Source: Synechococcus sp. CBW1002
GTDB taxonomy: Bacteria > Cyanobacteriota > Cyanobacteriia > PCC-6307 > Cyanobiaceae
Direction of reading: 5' to 3'
Length of the DNA: 64,000 nt
Assembly: GCF_015840915.1 (NCBI RefSeq)
Contig: NZ_CP060398.1
Location: forward strand, 744,001-808,000
This document shows, piece by piece, positions 42,776-52,625 of this stretch (positions are counted from its first letter, which is position 1; each line of letters opens with the position of its first letter). Position numbers and translations under genes: made by a program. The notes beneath the pieces were generated by a model. That model was not told the origin of the DNA, ran no database searches, and saw nothing but the letters and a program-made list of their open reading frames with translations.

Positions 42776-43375
42776 GGCGCGGATATAGTTTTGCGTGCGG
42801 CGGATGTGGTTGCCGGTTTCGTTGTCGCGCGTTTCAGCCAAGGAAGCCATAGCGTGGATGGTGACATCCTGAATCGCGGCCAGTTCATGGCTGCGCTTCT
42901 GCACCTCTCGCTCCAGATGATCATTCTGATCGCGCAGACGATCTGCAGCGGCCTTGAGTTGCATCTGGGTGGCCACACGAGCCAGCAGAATCGGCGGATT
43001 CACAGGCTTGGCGATGAAATCAGCCGCTCCGAGCAGCAAGCCACTTGCCTCATCGTCGACAGACGAGTTCGCCGTGAGAAAGATCACCGGAATGTCCCGC
43101 GTAAAAGCCTCATCCTTCAGCTTTTTACAGACTTGATAACCGGATAAGCCCGGCATCATGACGTCGAGCAGGATTAGATCGGGCGGCGTATTGGCGCCCG
43201 CAATCTCCAGGGCCTTGGCTCCACCCGTAGCCACCTTCACCTGGTAGAAAACCTGCAGAACGGCCGAGATCTGATCCAGGCTGCTGACGCTGTCGTCAAC
43301 GACCAGAATCGTAGGTTTTTTTAATTTAGAAGCAGCATCGAATGCGTGGACAGTCTGTACCAAAGAAAAGTCCAT
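42776..43375 (-). pseudogene. REC-HD-GYP phosphodiesterase, N-terminal part (split by two IS elements)
   Basis: A complete receiver domain is visible: TILVVDDSVSSLDQIS (acidic pair), LILLDVMMPGLSG (phospho-acceptor Asp), VIFLTANS and FIAKPVNPP (Lys). A coiled linker (LRDQNDHLEREVQKRSHEL) and the start of the HD-GYP domain (MASLAETRDNETGNHIRR) follow, breaking at YIRAL. The remainder lies at 39234-39836. It was the first gene of the operon and the likely response regulator for the kinase two genes downstream. The truncated frame now ends inside the IS630 element. Confidence 0.9.
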
Positions 43376-43403
43376 GGAAGAATAACCTGGCTCTTAATCA
43401 TTC

Positions 43404-43421
43404 GATTTTACCATTAAAATC
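43404..43421. promoter_or_regulatory. Palindrome in a divergent promoter region
   Basis: GATTTTA-CCAT-TAAAATC, a perfect 7-bp inverted repeat in the AT-rich gap between the REC-HD-GYP gene (minus) and a hybrid kinase gene (plus). It could be an operator or a small RNA hairpin. No regulator is assigned. Confidence 0.35.
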
Positions 43422-43568
43422 AAAAGTCGATTTACTTTAGTCAATCGCGTCCACCCGATGTGGCGACATGGCTGGCCGTTCAGAGATGAGCACATCGAGC
43501 TGGCTTTGGGCCGAAGCTTTGCATAGCGACCAAGGGTTTACGGTTCACAAAGAAGTGCACTGGCGGGG

Positions 43569-46328
43569 ATGTCCGGCCCTGAATCGAACGCTGGCGAGGC
43601 CAAGGCCGGTGCTGAGGCCAGGCCTGGTCGGGCCCGTTTCCTGCGCCACTTCCTGCCCGAGATCCTGCCGATCGTGCTGCTGATCACGGCCGCCGGCTGG
43701 CTGATCGCCGAGGGACTCGCCCGCGAAGAGCTCCTCAGCCTGACCGCGCGCCGGATGGAACGCCTGGAGCTGGCCCTGGCGGCCGTGAACGAAGCGACCC
43801 TGAGCGCCGTGGACCAGCTCTGGGCGGCCCAGGGGCTCCCCACCCTGGCGGCGGCGGTGGCCCAACCCAGTGCCACCAACCTGACGGCCCTGGCGGAGGG
43901 ATTCAACGCCGTGGCCTCCACCGGACACTGCACCGATCAGCTCCGCTGGATCGATCGCAACGGCCAGGAGCGGGTGGCGATCAACAAAAGGGGGAGCCGC
44001 ATGGTCTCCGTGCCCCCCCAGGAGCTGCAGAACAAGGCCGACCGGCCCTACGTGCGGGAGGGCCTGCGCCTGCTGCCAGGCCAGCTCTACGTCTCCGCCC
44101 TCGACCTGAATCAGGAGCACGGCCAGCCGGAACGGCCCTACCGGCCGACGTTCCGGTTGGCGCTGCCCCTGTTTGATCCCGGCGGCCAACGGCAGGGCCT
44201 GGTGGTGCTGAACAGTTCCGGCCGCTGCCTGCTGCGCACCTGGCTCCTGGAGATCCAGAACGACACCCGCCACCTGATGCTGGTGAACCGCGAGGGCATC
44301 CGGCTGGGCCGAGCCGAGCAGCTGCAGAACTGGGCCTTCCTGCTGCCAGGTGCCCGAGCCGATCAGCAGAGCATCAGCCTGGCCCACACAGACCCCGCCG
44401 CCTGGGCCGCGATGGCATCGGCACCCAAGGGATCGGCGAGCCTGCAGGACGGGGACTGGATCTGGAAGAGCATCGACACCCAGCAGGTCATCCGTGATCA
44501 CGTGCTCATGCTCAGCCGCGGCCATGCCGGTGGCAGGCACCTGAGCGGCGGCAGCAGCAGCCTGGGGTTCGATCGGCTGGCCGTGATTCACCTGAGCGCC
44601 GCCGAGCGGGCCGCCATCGTGGGGCAGCACCGGCGCGAGGTGTTGCTGCCGACCAGCCTGCTGCTGGGCCTGTCGGTGCTGAACGGCCTGCGGCTGACGC
44701 GCTTTCGCCTGCGGCTGATGAGCGTCAATCGCCAGCTCGCCGCCCGGGCCGAGGAGGCCCGCAGCAACGCCGAGGCCAAAACCGCCTTCCTGGCGAACAT
44801 GAGCCATGAGATCCGCACGCCGCTGCATGTGGTGCTGGGGCTGGCCCATCTGCTCGCCCAGGACACACTCACGGCCGGTCAGCGCAAGCTGGTGAGTCAG
44901 ATCCAGGCGTCTGGACAGCTGCTGCGCAGCCTCACCAACGACATCCTCGATTTCACCAAGATCGATGCGGGCCAGCTCCAGCTGGAGGACGGCATCTTCA
45001 CGCTGGACGCGGTGCTGGATCGCCTCGCCACCATCCTGGCCGTGGCGGCCGCCAACAAGCCGATCGACCTGCGGATCACCCCGCCGGCCTACCCCCTGGG
45101 CCGCCTGCGGGGTGATGCCACCCGGCTCGAGCAGGTGCTGGTGAACCTCACCACCAACGCCGCCAAGTTCACCGAACAGGGGCACATCAGCCTTCTGACC
45201 ACCGTGCTGGAGCTGCAGCCGCGGCGGGTGGAGATTCGCTTCGAGGTGCGCGACTCGGGCATCGGCATCCCGCAGGAGCTGCAGGAGGCGATCTTCCGCC
45301 CCTACGTGCAGGAAGACGATTCGATCGCCCGGCTCTACGGCGGCTCCGGGCTGGGGCTGGCGATCAGCCACCGGCTGGTGGAGCTGATGGGCGGCCAGCT
45401 GGCGGTGGAGAGCACACCGGGCCAGGGCAGCTGTTTCCAGTTCACGGTGAGCTTCGAACGGCTGCCCACCGCCCTGGCCGCACCGGCCCGCTCGCCCCTG
45501 CGGGTGCTGGTGGTGGACGACGACCCCGCCAGCGGCGACGCCCTGCTGCTGCACTGCCGCGCCCTGGGCTGGCAGGCCAGCGCCGTGGCCGACGGCCCCG
45601 CGGCCCTGGCCCTGCTCCACCGCGATGACCCGCAGCAGCCGCCACCGCAGCTGGTGCTGCTGGATCGGGCGGCAGGGGCCGAGGAGATTCGCCAGGCCTG
45701 CGGAGAGCCGCCGCCGCGGATCCTGCTGATCGTGCGGGCTGGCCAGAGCCTGGCCCTGGATGCCTCCGGCCTGCCCGCCGGCGTGGATGGCGTGCTCGAC
45801 CAGCCGATCACCGCCACGGCACTGGCGGCCGCCATGGCCGAAGATCGCCCGACGGCAGCGACCGAGACTGGAGCGGCCCCGACCGCAGCGACCAAGACAG
45901 CAGCAGCCCGGAAGCCCCTGGAGGGCCTGCATCTGCTGGTGGTGGATGACAACCGGCTCAACCGCCACCTGGCCGAGCGGATCTTCAGCAACGAGGGGGC
46001 CAGCGTCAGCCAGGCGGAGGGGGGCCAGCAGACCCTCGACTGGCTGGCGGCCCACCCCGGCAGCGCCGATCTGGTGCTGATGGATCTGCAGATGCCCGGC
46101 CTGGGTGGCTGCGCTGCCACCCGGCAGATCCGGGCCCAGGAGAGCCTGGCCCACCTGCCGGTGGTGGCCCTCAGCGCCGGGGCCACCACCGGGCAGCGAC
46201 AGGCCGCCATGGAGGCGGGCATGGACGCCTTTCTGACCAAGCCGTTCGACGTGGCCGAGGCCATCGCCCTGATCCGCCGGCTCTGCGGCCACCCTGGCAG
46301 CAGCGTGGATTCATGCCCGTTGCCCTGA
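43569..46328 (+). CDS. Hybrid sensor histidine kinase with two receivers
   Basis: 919 residues. A membrane span near residue 35 (ILPIVLLITAAGWLIAEGLA), a 300-residue extracytoplasmic sensor domain with a Cache-like pattern (RPYVREGLRLLPGQLYVSALDL), a second span, then HisKA ([18 protein letters not shown]), HATPase (DSGIGIP, GGSGLGLAIS) and two receivers. The second receiver is complete (VLMDLQMPG, FLTKPF). The first has its Asp (LVLLDRAAG) but Gln in place of the conserved Lys (GVLDQPI), so it is probably not a normal phospho-receiver. Intact and divergent from the broken HD-GYP operon. Confidence 0.9.
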   Translation: MSGPESNAGEAKAGAEARPGRARFLRHFLPEILPIVLLITAAGWLIAEGLAREELLSLTARRMERLELALAAVNEATLSAVDQLWAAQGLPTLAAAVAQPSATNLTALAEGFNAVASTGHCTDQLRWIDRNGQERVAINKRGSRMVSVPPQELQNKADRPYVREGLRLLPGQLYVSALDLNQEHGQPERPYRPTFRLALPLFDPGGQRQGLVVLNSSGRCLLRTWLLEIQNDTRHLMLVNREGIRLGRAEQLQNWAFLLPGARADQQSISLAHTDPAAWAAMASAPKGSASLQDGDWIWKSIDTQQVIRDHVLMLSRGHAGGRHLSGGSSSLGFDRLAVIHLSAAERAAIVGQHRREVLLPTSLLLGLSVLNGLRLTRFRLRLMSVNRQLAARAEEARSNAEAKTAFLANMSHEIRTPLHVVLGLAHLLAQDTLTAGQRKLVSQIQASGQLLRSLTNDILDFTKIDAGQLQLEDGIFTLDAVLDRLATILAVAAANKPIDLRITPPAYPLGRLRGDATRLEQVLVNLTTNAAKFTEQGHISLLTTVLELQPRRVEIRFEVRDSGIGIPQELQEAIFRPYVQEDDSIARLYGGSGLGLAISHRLVELMGGQLAVESTPGQGSCFQFTVSFERLPTALAAPARSPLRVLVVDDDPASGDALLLHCRALGWQASAVADGPAALALLHRDDPQQPPPQLVLLDRAAGAEEIRQACGEPPPRILLIVRAGQSLALDASGLPAGVDGVLDQPITATALAAAMAEDRPTAATETGAAPTAATKTAAARKPLEGLHLLVVDDNRLNRHLAERIFSNEGASVSQAEGGQQTLDWLAAHPGSADLVLMDLQMPGLGGCAATRQIRAQESLAHLPVVALSAGATTGQRQAAMEAGMDAFLTKPFDVAEAIALIRRLCGHPGSSVDSCPLP

Positions 46329-46329
46329 T

Positions 46330-48505
46330 TCACAGGGGTGGCGTCCAGCGCCGCACCATCTCCAGCAGCGCCTCGAGCTGCACGGGCTTGGTGAGGACGT
46401 CGTTCATGCCGGCGCCGAGGCAATCGTGGCGGTCGGAGGCGGCGGCATTGGCGGTCACGGCAATGATCGGCACCGGCACCAGCCCGCCGGCCAGCTCACG
46501 GCGGCGGATCTCCCGGGTGGCGGCGAAACCATCCATCTCGGGCATCTGGCAGTCCATCAGGATCAGATCCCAGGCCCCTTCCTCCCAGAGCGCAACGGCC
46601 TCGCGCCCGTTGGTCGCCTTGCCCAGCACCGTCGGGAATGGGGCCAATCCAGGGGTGGCGGCAGAGGCCAGCATGCGCTCGAGGATGCGCTGATTGAGCT
46701 GGTTGTCTTCCGCCATCAGCACCCGAACGGGGCGCGAAACCGCCTTCGCCGGCACCGCAGACGTTGACACCCCGGCCACCGACCGCTCAGCCGGCGGTTC
46801 GGCGGCGGGCAGGGGCAGCAGCACCCGCAGGGTGGTGCTGCCCCTGCCCCGCGACGCTCTCGAGCGTGATCGTGCCGCCCAGCAGCTCCACCAGGCGCCG
46901 GCTGATCACCAGCCCCAGGCCCGTGCCACCAAAGCGGCGCCCGGTGGACGCATCACCCTGCTGAAACGGCTGGAACAGGCGCGCCTGGTGCTCGGCCGGG
47001 ATGCCGATGCCGGTGTCGATCACCTCGAGCCGGTAGGCCCCAGCTGCGCCCTGCTGCCGCACCCGGATCTCCCCAGGGGCAGGGGTGAACTTGACGGCGT
47101 TGCCGATAAGGTTGGAGAGCACCTGCCGCAGGCGGGACGCATCACCCAGCAGCCAGGCCGGCAGTTCGGGGCCGTTCTCCAGCCGCAGCTCCACCCCCGC
47201 CGCCAGGCTGGGCCGATACAGATCCACCACCTGGGCGGCCAGGCGCCGCGGCTCGAAGGGAGCCGCCTGCAACGCCAGCTGGCCCGCCTCGATGCGGGAG
47301 AAGTCGAGCAGATCGTTGAGCAGCACCAGCAGCCCATCGCCACTGGCCTGGATCGCCTCCAGCAGCTCCCGCTGATCAGCCGAGAGCGGCGAGGAGGCGA
47401 GCAGCTGGGCTGCACCGAGCACCCCGTTGAGCGGGGTGCGGATCTCGTGACTCATATTGGCCAGAAACTCGGTCTTGGCACGGGAGCCCGCCTCGGCCCG
47501 TTCCTTCGCCTCAAGCAGTTGGCCGGCCTGCCGGTCGCGCTCCACCTCCACCCGCAGCTTCTGCTGCTCGATCGCCCCGAGCAGCATCGCCGTGAGCGAT
47601 TCCACCCCCAGGAAGGCCTGCAGCGAAAGCATCCGGTCATTGAGGGTGGCGAAACCGGCGAAGGGGCCGAGGCCGCCCAGGGTGGGCAGGGTGGCCGCCA
47701 GGGCCAACAGCACCACCTGCAGCGCCACCACCCGGGAGGAGCAGCGCAGGGCCCCCCAGAGCAGGGGAAGAAAGCAGAAGTAGGTGCCACTCAGCTGCCG
47801 CGCCGCCGACTGCGACACCCCGCCGAAGATGACCAGGGCCACCACCACGGTGCTCAGCAGCACCATCGCCTTTTCCCAGGAGCCGGCCTTGAAGCGGGCG
47901 CCCCGCAGGCGCGGATCGGGGCGGGCCAGGAACAACGGTGCGACCAGAATCCCGCCGAGCCAGTCGCCCCGGGCCCAGGTGGTGGCCACATCCGGCCAGA
48001 TCTCCCAGGGGATTGCCCCTGCCAGGGCCAGGGCCGTGGCCCCCGCCAGGGCCGCCACCGCAGCCTGGATCGCCGCCGCTGCCGCCAGGTTCAGATAGTC
48101 GAGGGGACGATCGATGCGGCTGCCGATCCCCCAACGGTGCAGATAGGCCAGCGCCAGCAGCAGACCCACCAGGGAGCCGGCGGCCGGCAGCAGGGCCAGC
48201 GCCAGCGGCACCTCGCTGCCGAGCACCTGGCCCCCCAGCAGCCAGGCCTTGAGCTGGGGGCCCTCGGCGAACACCAGGAACTGGCCGAAGAACACCCCCA
48301 CAGCCACGGCGCCGAGCCTGGTGCCGCAGCGCAGCCCCAGACCGAGGGCGACCCCCGCCGCCAGCCAGAGGGGCGAGATCGTGGTGCCCTGAAACACCAG
48401 GTTCTGACCGAGCAGCCCGGTAGCCACATAGGCGAGAAAGGCGAACAGACCGGTGGCGGCCATGGGACTGATCCCCCCGAGGAAGCGGGCCCTGGAGGCG
48501 CTCAT
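46330..48505 (-). pseudogene. MASE1-like hybrid histidine kinase, frameshifted
   Basis: The first frame (48505 to about 46845) has 8-10 membrane spans resembling a MASE1-type sensor (SPLWLAAGVALGLGLRCG), then HisKA ([18 protein letters not shown]) and HATPase (DTGIGIP, GGTGLGLVIS). It goes out of frame right after SVAGQG. The next frame picks up LLPLPAAEPP and a complete receiver (LILMDCQMPEMDG, VLTKPV) ending at 46330. One extra G in the GGGG run at 46841-46844 explains it: GGC AGC (Gly-Ser) would restore the usual G-Q-G-S-T sequence. The ATG at 48505 overlaps the diguanylate cyclase stop (ATGA). Confidence 0.8.
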
Positions 48506-50172
48506 GGGGAGGTGCCAGACGCGAGAGAGGGGCCAGCAGCGGAGGAGCACACCACCCGGTTCCGCCCGGCCTGCTTGGCGCTGTAGAGCGCGGCATCGGC
48601 CCGCGCCAGAAACTCCTGGAGCGATTCCTCCGGCTGGATCAGCGCCACGCCGATGCTCAGGGAAATGCAGAGGTCGCCCTGCTCGAACGGAATCGGCTCG
48701 GCCACGTGCCGGCGAATCTTTTCGGCCAGGGCGAGCACCCCCGACTCGGGTGCCTCCCCCGTCTCCGTCCCCACACCCTCCAGCAGCACCACCAGCTCAT
48801 CCCCACCGAAGCGCGCAGCCAGATCGGAGTGGCGGATGGAGCTGCGCAGGCGATGGGCCACCACCCGCAGCACCGCGTCACCGGCGGCATGGCCCTGCCC
48901 GTCGTTGATCGCCTTGAAGTGGTCGATGTCGCAGAACAGCGCGGCCAGCGGCAGATCGGAGCGGCGCCGGCCGTCCATGGCTGACAACCGCTCCTCCAGG
49001 CCGCGGCGGTTGAGCAATCCGGTGAGCAGATCGTGCCGGGACTCCTGCAGGAGGCTGGCCTCGGCTTCCACCTGTTCGGTCACATCGAGGATCTGGCCGA
49101 TCACCTCCATCACGGTGCCGTCGTTGTTTCGGCGGCAGGAGACCGAGAGATCACCCCAGAGCACGCTGCCGTCGTGATGGAGGAAGCGCTTCCGCAGCCG
49201 GTAGGAGCTGCGGGTTCCATCCAGCAGCGCCGCCGCCAGGGCCTGATCCTTGGCGAGATCCTCGGGGTGGGTGAGGGACTGCCATGTGAGCCCGAGGAGC
49301 TCCCTCTCCGTGCGTCCGAAGAAGCGACACAACGCGGGATTCACCTGCAGGAACCTGCCCACGCCCGGCGCGCAGAGGCACATACCGATCGGAGCTGCAG
49401 AGATGATGCTGCGAAGGGCCTTCTCAGAGCTGGCCAGGGCCTGGCGCGCCAACTGCTCCGGGAGGTTGTCGCGCCAGCTGCCCACGATGCTCGTCACCCG
49501 ACCAGACCCGGAACGCAAGCCCCGACCTGTCACAGCCACACTGCGGTAATCGCCCTGGCGGCAGCGGACACGCAGGTCGAAGTGGTGGGCTTCGCCGCGC
49601 CGAAAGAAGGCATCGGCTTCGCGCAGCCTGTCGATGTCATCGGGGTGAACGAACTGCCCGAAGGGCCTGCCGATCAGATCCCGGGGCCGCCAGCCGGTGA
49701 GGGCATGCACGGAACTCGACACCCACTCGGTCACCCCCTGCGGCGAGGCCGAGAACACCACATCGGAGGCGTACTCGGCCATCAGGCGATAGGAACGTTC
49801 CAGCTGCAGCCGTTCGCGGGTCAGGGCCAGGGCCAGCATCACGACCATGGCCATGGCCAGTATCCGCACCCAGTACATGGGAGTGGTGTGGAGGCCCTGG
49901 AGGGCACCAACGGCCAGAGCCATCAGCAGGGCCACTCCTGCCATGGCCAGGGTGTGCCGGAGAGAAAGCAGCCCAGCGGCCAGCAGGACCGGCACCAGGT
50001 AAAAACTGGCCAGCGGGATGTGGGGCGGCGTGGCCAGGTCCAGGAGACCGATCCCCAGCAGCAGCACCCAGAGGGTGACCGGTGTGCTGAACAACTGAGC
50101 CAAGGGGACACCGCGACGGCTCCCTGTCATTCGCACCCCCTTCTCCCCAGCCTCACTCTCCAGCTTGGTCAA
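48502..50172 (-). CDS. Membrane PAS-PAS-GGDEF diguanylate cyclase
   Basis: 556 residues. Three to four N-terminal spans (LWVLLLGIGLLDLA, FYLVPVLLAAGLLSL), two PAS domains (YRLMAEYASDVVFSASPQG onward; LRSIISAAPIGMCLCAPG onward) and a GGDEF domain with RFGGDELVV. GGDEL is an accepted active variant. An RxxD inhibitory site (RHSD) lies five residues ahead of the signature, so feedback by c-di-GMP is likely. The TTG at 50172 overlaps the upstream stop (TTGA) and has GGAGG seven bases ahead. It makes c-di-GMP from GTP at the membrane. Confidence 0.88.
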   Translation of the reverse strand: MTKLESEAGEKGVRMTGSRRGVPLAQLFSTPVTLWVLLLGIGLLDLATPPHIPLASFYLVPVLLAAGLLSLRHTLAMAGVALLMALAVGALQGLHTTPMYWVRILAMAMVVMLALALTRERLQLERSYRLMAEYASDVVFSASPQGVTEWVSSSVHALTGWRPRDLIGRPFGQFVHPDDIDRLREADAFFRRGEAHHFDLRVRCRQGDYRSVAVTGRGLRSGSGRVTSIVGSWRDNLPEQLARQALASSEKALRSIISAAPIGMCLCAPGVGRFLQVNPALCRFFGRTERELLGLTWQSLTHPEDLAKDQALAAALLDGTRSSYRLRKRFLHHDGSVLWGDLSVSCRRNNDGTVMEVIGQILDVTEQVEAEASLLQESRHDLLTGLLNRRGLEERLSAMDGRRRSDLPLAALFCDIDHFKAINDGQGHAAGDAVLRVVAHRLRSSIRHSDLAARFGGDELVVLLEGVGTETGEAPESGVLALAEKIRRHVAEPIPFEQGDLCISLSIGVALIQPEESLQEFLARADAALYSAKQAGRNRVVCSSAAGPSLASGTSP

Positions 50173-50921
50173 CGCTCACCCTCCAGGCCAGGGAGCCGCT
50201 GGAACGGTTGCAGCAGCTCCAGCACCTGCGGGTCCGTGAGCTGCTCGAACCGCTCGAACCACAGACCCACCGCCAGCAGGTCGTCCACCACCGCCAGGGC
50301 TTCAAAACGATCGAGCTGACGCTTCAGATCGATCGCCACGGCCCGGTCCACCACTGGAACCGCCAGGGTGAGGGAAGCCGGCTGCAGCTGGCGCAACGAA
50401 CGCAGGGCCGCCTGCACGGTCATGCCGGTGGCGATGCCGTCGTCCACCACGATCAGGTGGCGGCCCCGCAACGCTCCGGGCTCCGGATCGCCGAACAGCC
50501 GCTGGCGCCGGGCCAGCTCCCGCTCCTGCTCCTGCAGCCAACCCAGCTGGCGGGCGGCGGCAGCCTGGCCGCTGGCCTCGACGCCATCGCGCCACACCAC
50601 CACCCCAGCGGCTGCCATCCCACCGCCTGTCATCCCACGGCCTGTCATCCCACGGCCCGCCATCCCAGACGCAGCCACAGGGCCGGCCGCGACGGCGCCG
50701 ATCGCCACCTCCGGATCGGCCGGATCCGCCACCTTGCGCACCGACCAGGTGCGGAGAGGCAACTGGAGCCGGTCCGCCATCGCCGCCGCCACGGGGACAC
50801 CGCCGCGAGGCAATGCCAGCAGCAGGCTGGCTGGCTGGCAGGGCGATGCCAGGCCAAAACGCTCCGCCAACGCCAGCCCCGCCTGGCGGCGATCGAACCA
50901 GAGCGGTGGATCGAAAGACAC
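50169..50921 (-). CDS. Phosphoribosyltransferase family protein
   Basis: The PRPP-binding signature LIVVDDGIATGMT is clear, preceded by the substrate loop segment LLLALPRGGVPVAAAMA, as in stand-alone bacterial phosphoribosyltransferase-like proteins. About 250 residues. There is no ATG at the start of the domain; the GTG at 50921 (VSFDPPLWFDRR) fits best, since longer frames run into the GAPDH antisense. A repeated block GMTGR/GMTGG (50614-50673) interrupts the middle. First gene of an overlapping operon with the diguanylate cyclase and hybrid kinase. Confidence 0.75.
   Translation of the reverse strand: MSFDPPLWFDRRQAGLALAERFGLASPCQPASLLLALPRGGVPVAAAMADRLQLPLRTWSVRKVADPADPEVAIGAVAAGPVAASGMAGRGMTGRGMTGGGMAAAGVVVWRDGVEASGQAAAARQLGWLQEQERELARRQRLFGDPEPGALRGRHLIVVDDGIATGMTVQAALRSLRQLQPASLTLAVPVVDRAVAIDLKRQLDRFEALAVVDDLLAVGLWFERFEQLTDPQVLELLQPFQRLPGLEGER
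50614..50673 (-). repeat. Four imperfect 15-base repeats inside the phosphoribosyltransferase gene
   Basis: On the plus strand the units are TGCCATCCCACCGCC, TGTCATCCCACGGCC (twice identical) and CGCCATCCCAGACGC. They encode a five-residue repeat of the type G-M-T-G-R. The length is a multiple of three, so the frame is kept. Confidence 0.75.
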
Positions 50922-50975
50922 GGTCGATCCAAGCAGGCAACGGAGGAGCAAGACAACCTCCCGGCCGCTGCATAG

Positions 50976-52013
<1,038 letters not shown>

Positions 52014-52040
52014 GGGGGCCAGGCTCCTGACGGTGTGAAG

Positions 52041-52481
52041 TCAGGGCGGGTCGGTGAGGAACCACTGCTGCACCAGGCCCGGATCACCGCTGCTGGCATC
52101 CCCGCCGGCGGTGATCACGGCCAGGTAGTGCCCGGCGGCATTCACCCAGAGAAAGCGGCAGAAGCCCTGCCCCGTGCTGGAACAACCCCAGGCCTCGGGA
52201 TGGTCGCGGCAGCGCCGGTCGTCCGGCAGGCAGCCCTCGGCCGCCGCCGGAGCCGGCACCCGCCGCCAACCCGCCGCCGCCAGCCGCTGGGCGGCGCCGG
52301 GGTAGGACTGGCCGGCCTGCAGGGGAAAGCTCAGGTCGCGGCCGGTGATCGGCGTTGACCACAGCGTCGCCAGCAGCAGCACCCCAACCAGGCTCGCGCC
52401 AAGCCGGATCAGGGAAACCCGGCTCCGCCCCAGGCGGCCTGCGAGCGGCCAGTTCTGTCGCGTCCTGCGGGAATGGGGCAT
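52041..52481 (-). CDS. Hypothetical membrane-anchored exported protein
   Basis: From the ATG at 52481 (MPHSRRTRQNW) the frame gives 146 residues: a basic N-terminus, one hydrophobic span (LIRLGASLVGVLLLATLW) and a soluble domain with four cysteines (GCLPDDRRC, WGCSSTGQGFCRFLW) that could form disulfides outside the cytoplasm. No family is recognised. Frames upstream of the ATG belong partly to the IS5 element. It converges with the GAPDH gene. Confidence 0.6.
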   Translation of the reverse strand: MPHSRRTRQNWPLAGRLGRSRVSLIRLGASLVGVLLLATLWSTPITGRDLSFPLQAGQSYPGAAQRLAAAGWRRVPAPAAAEGCLPDDRRCRDHPEAWGCSSTGQGFCRFLWVNAAGHYLAVITAGGDASSGDPGLVQQWFLTDPP

Positions 52482-52625
52482 CGCGAACGCAGTGGCAGGC
52501 CTCACGGGTTTCAACCATGCCAATGCCGGAAGCTCAGCACCGCTGCCGCCACTGTGCCCTGATCCCGCCGTAGCGTTCATCAAGGGTGGCACTGTCGGTG
52601 GCGATCCATTGCCCTTGATCCCTAA

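Noticed and set aside
43545-46292. 915-codon minus-strand frame opposite the 919-residue kinase
   Set aside because: Antisense shadow rich in Gln/His/Gly; the plus frame has complete kinase and receiver domains.
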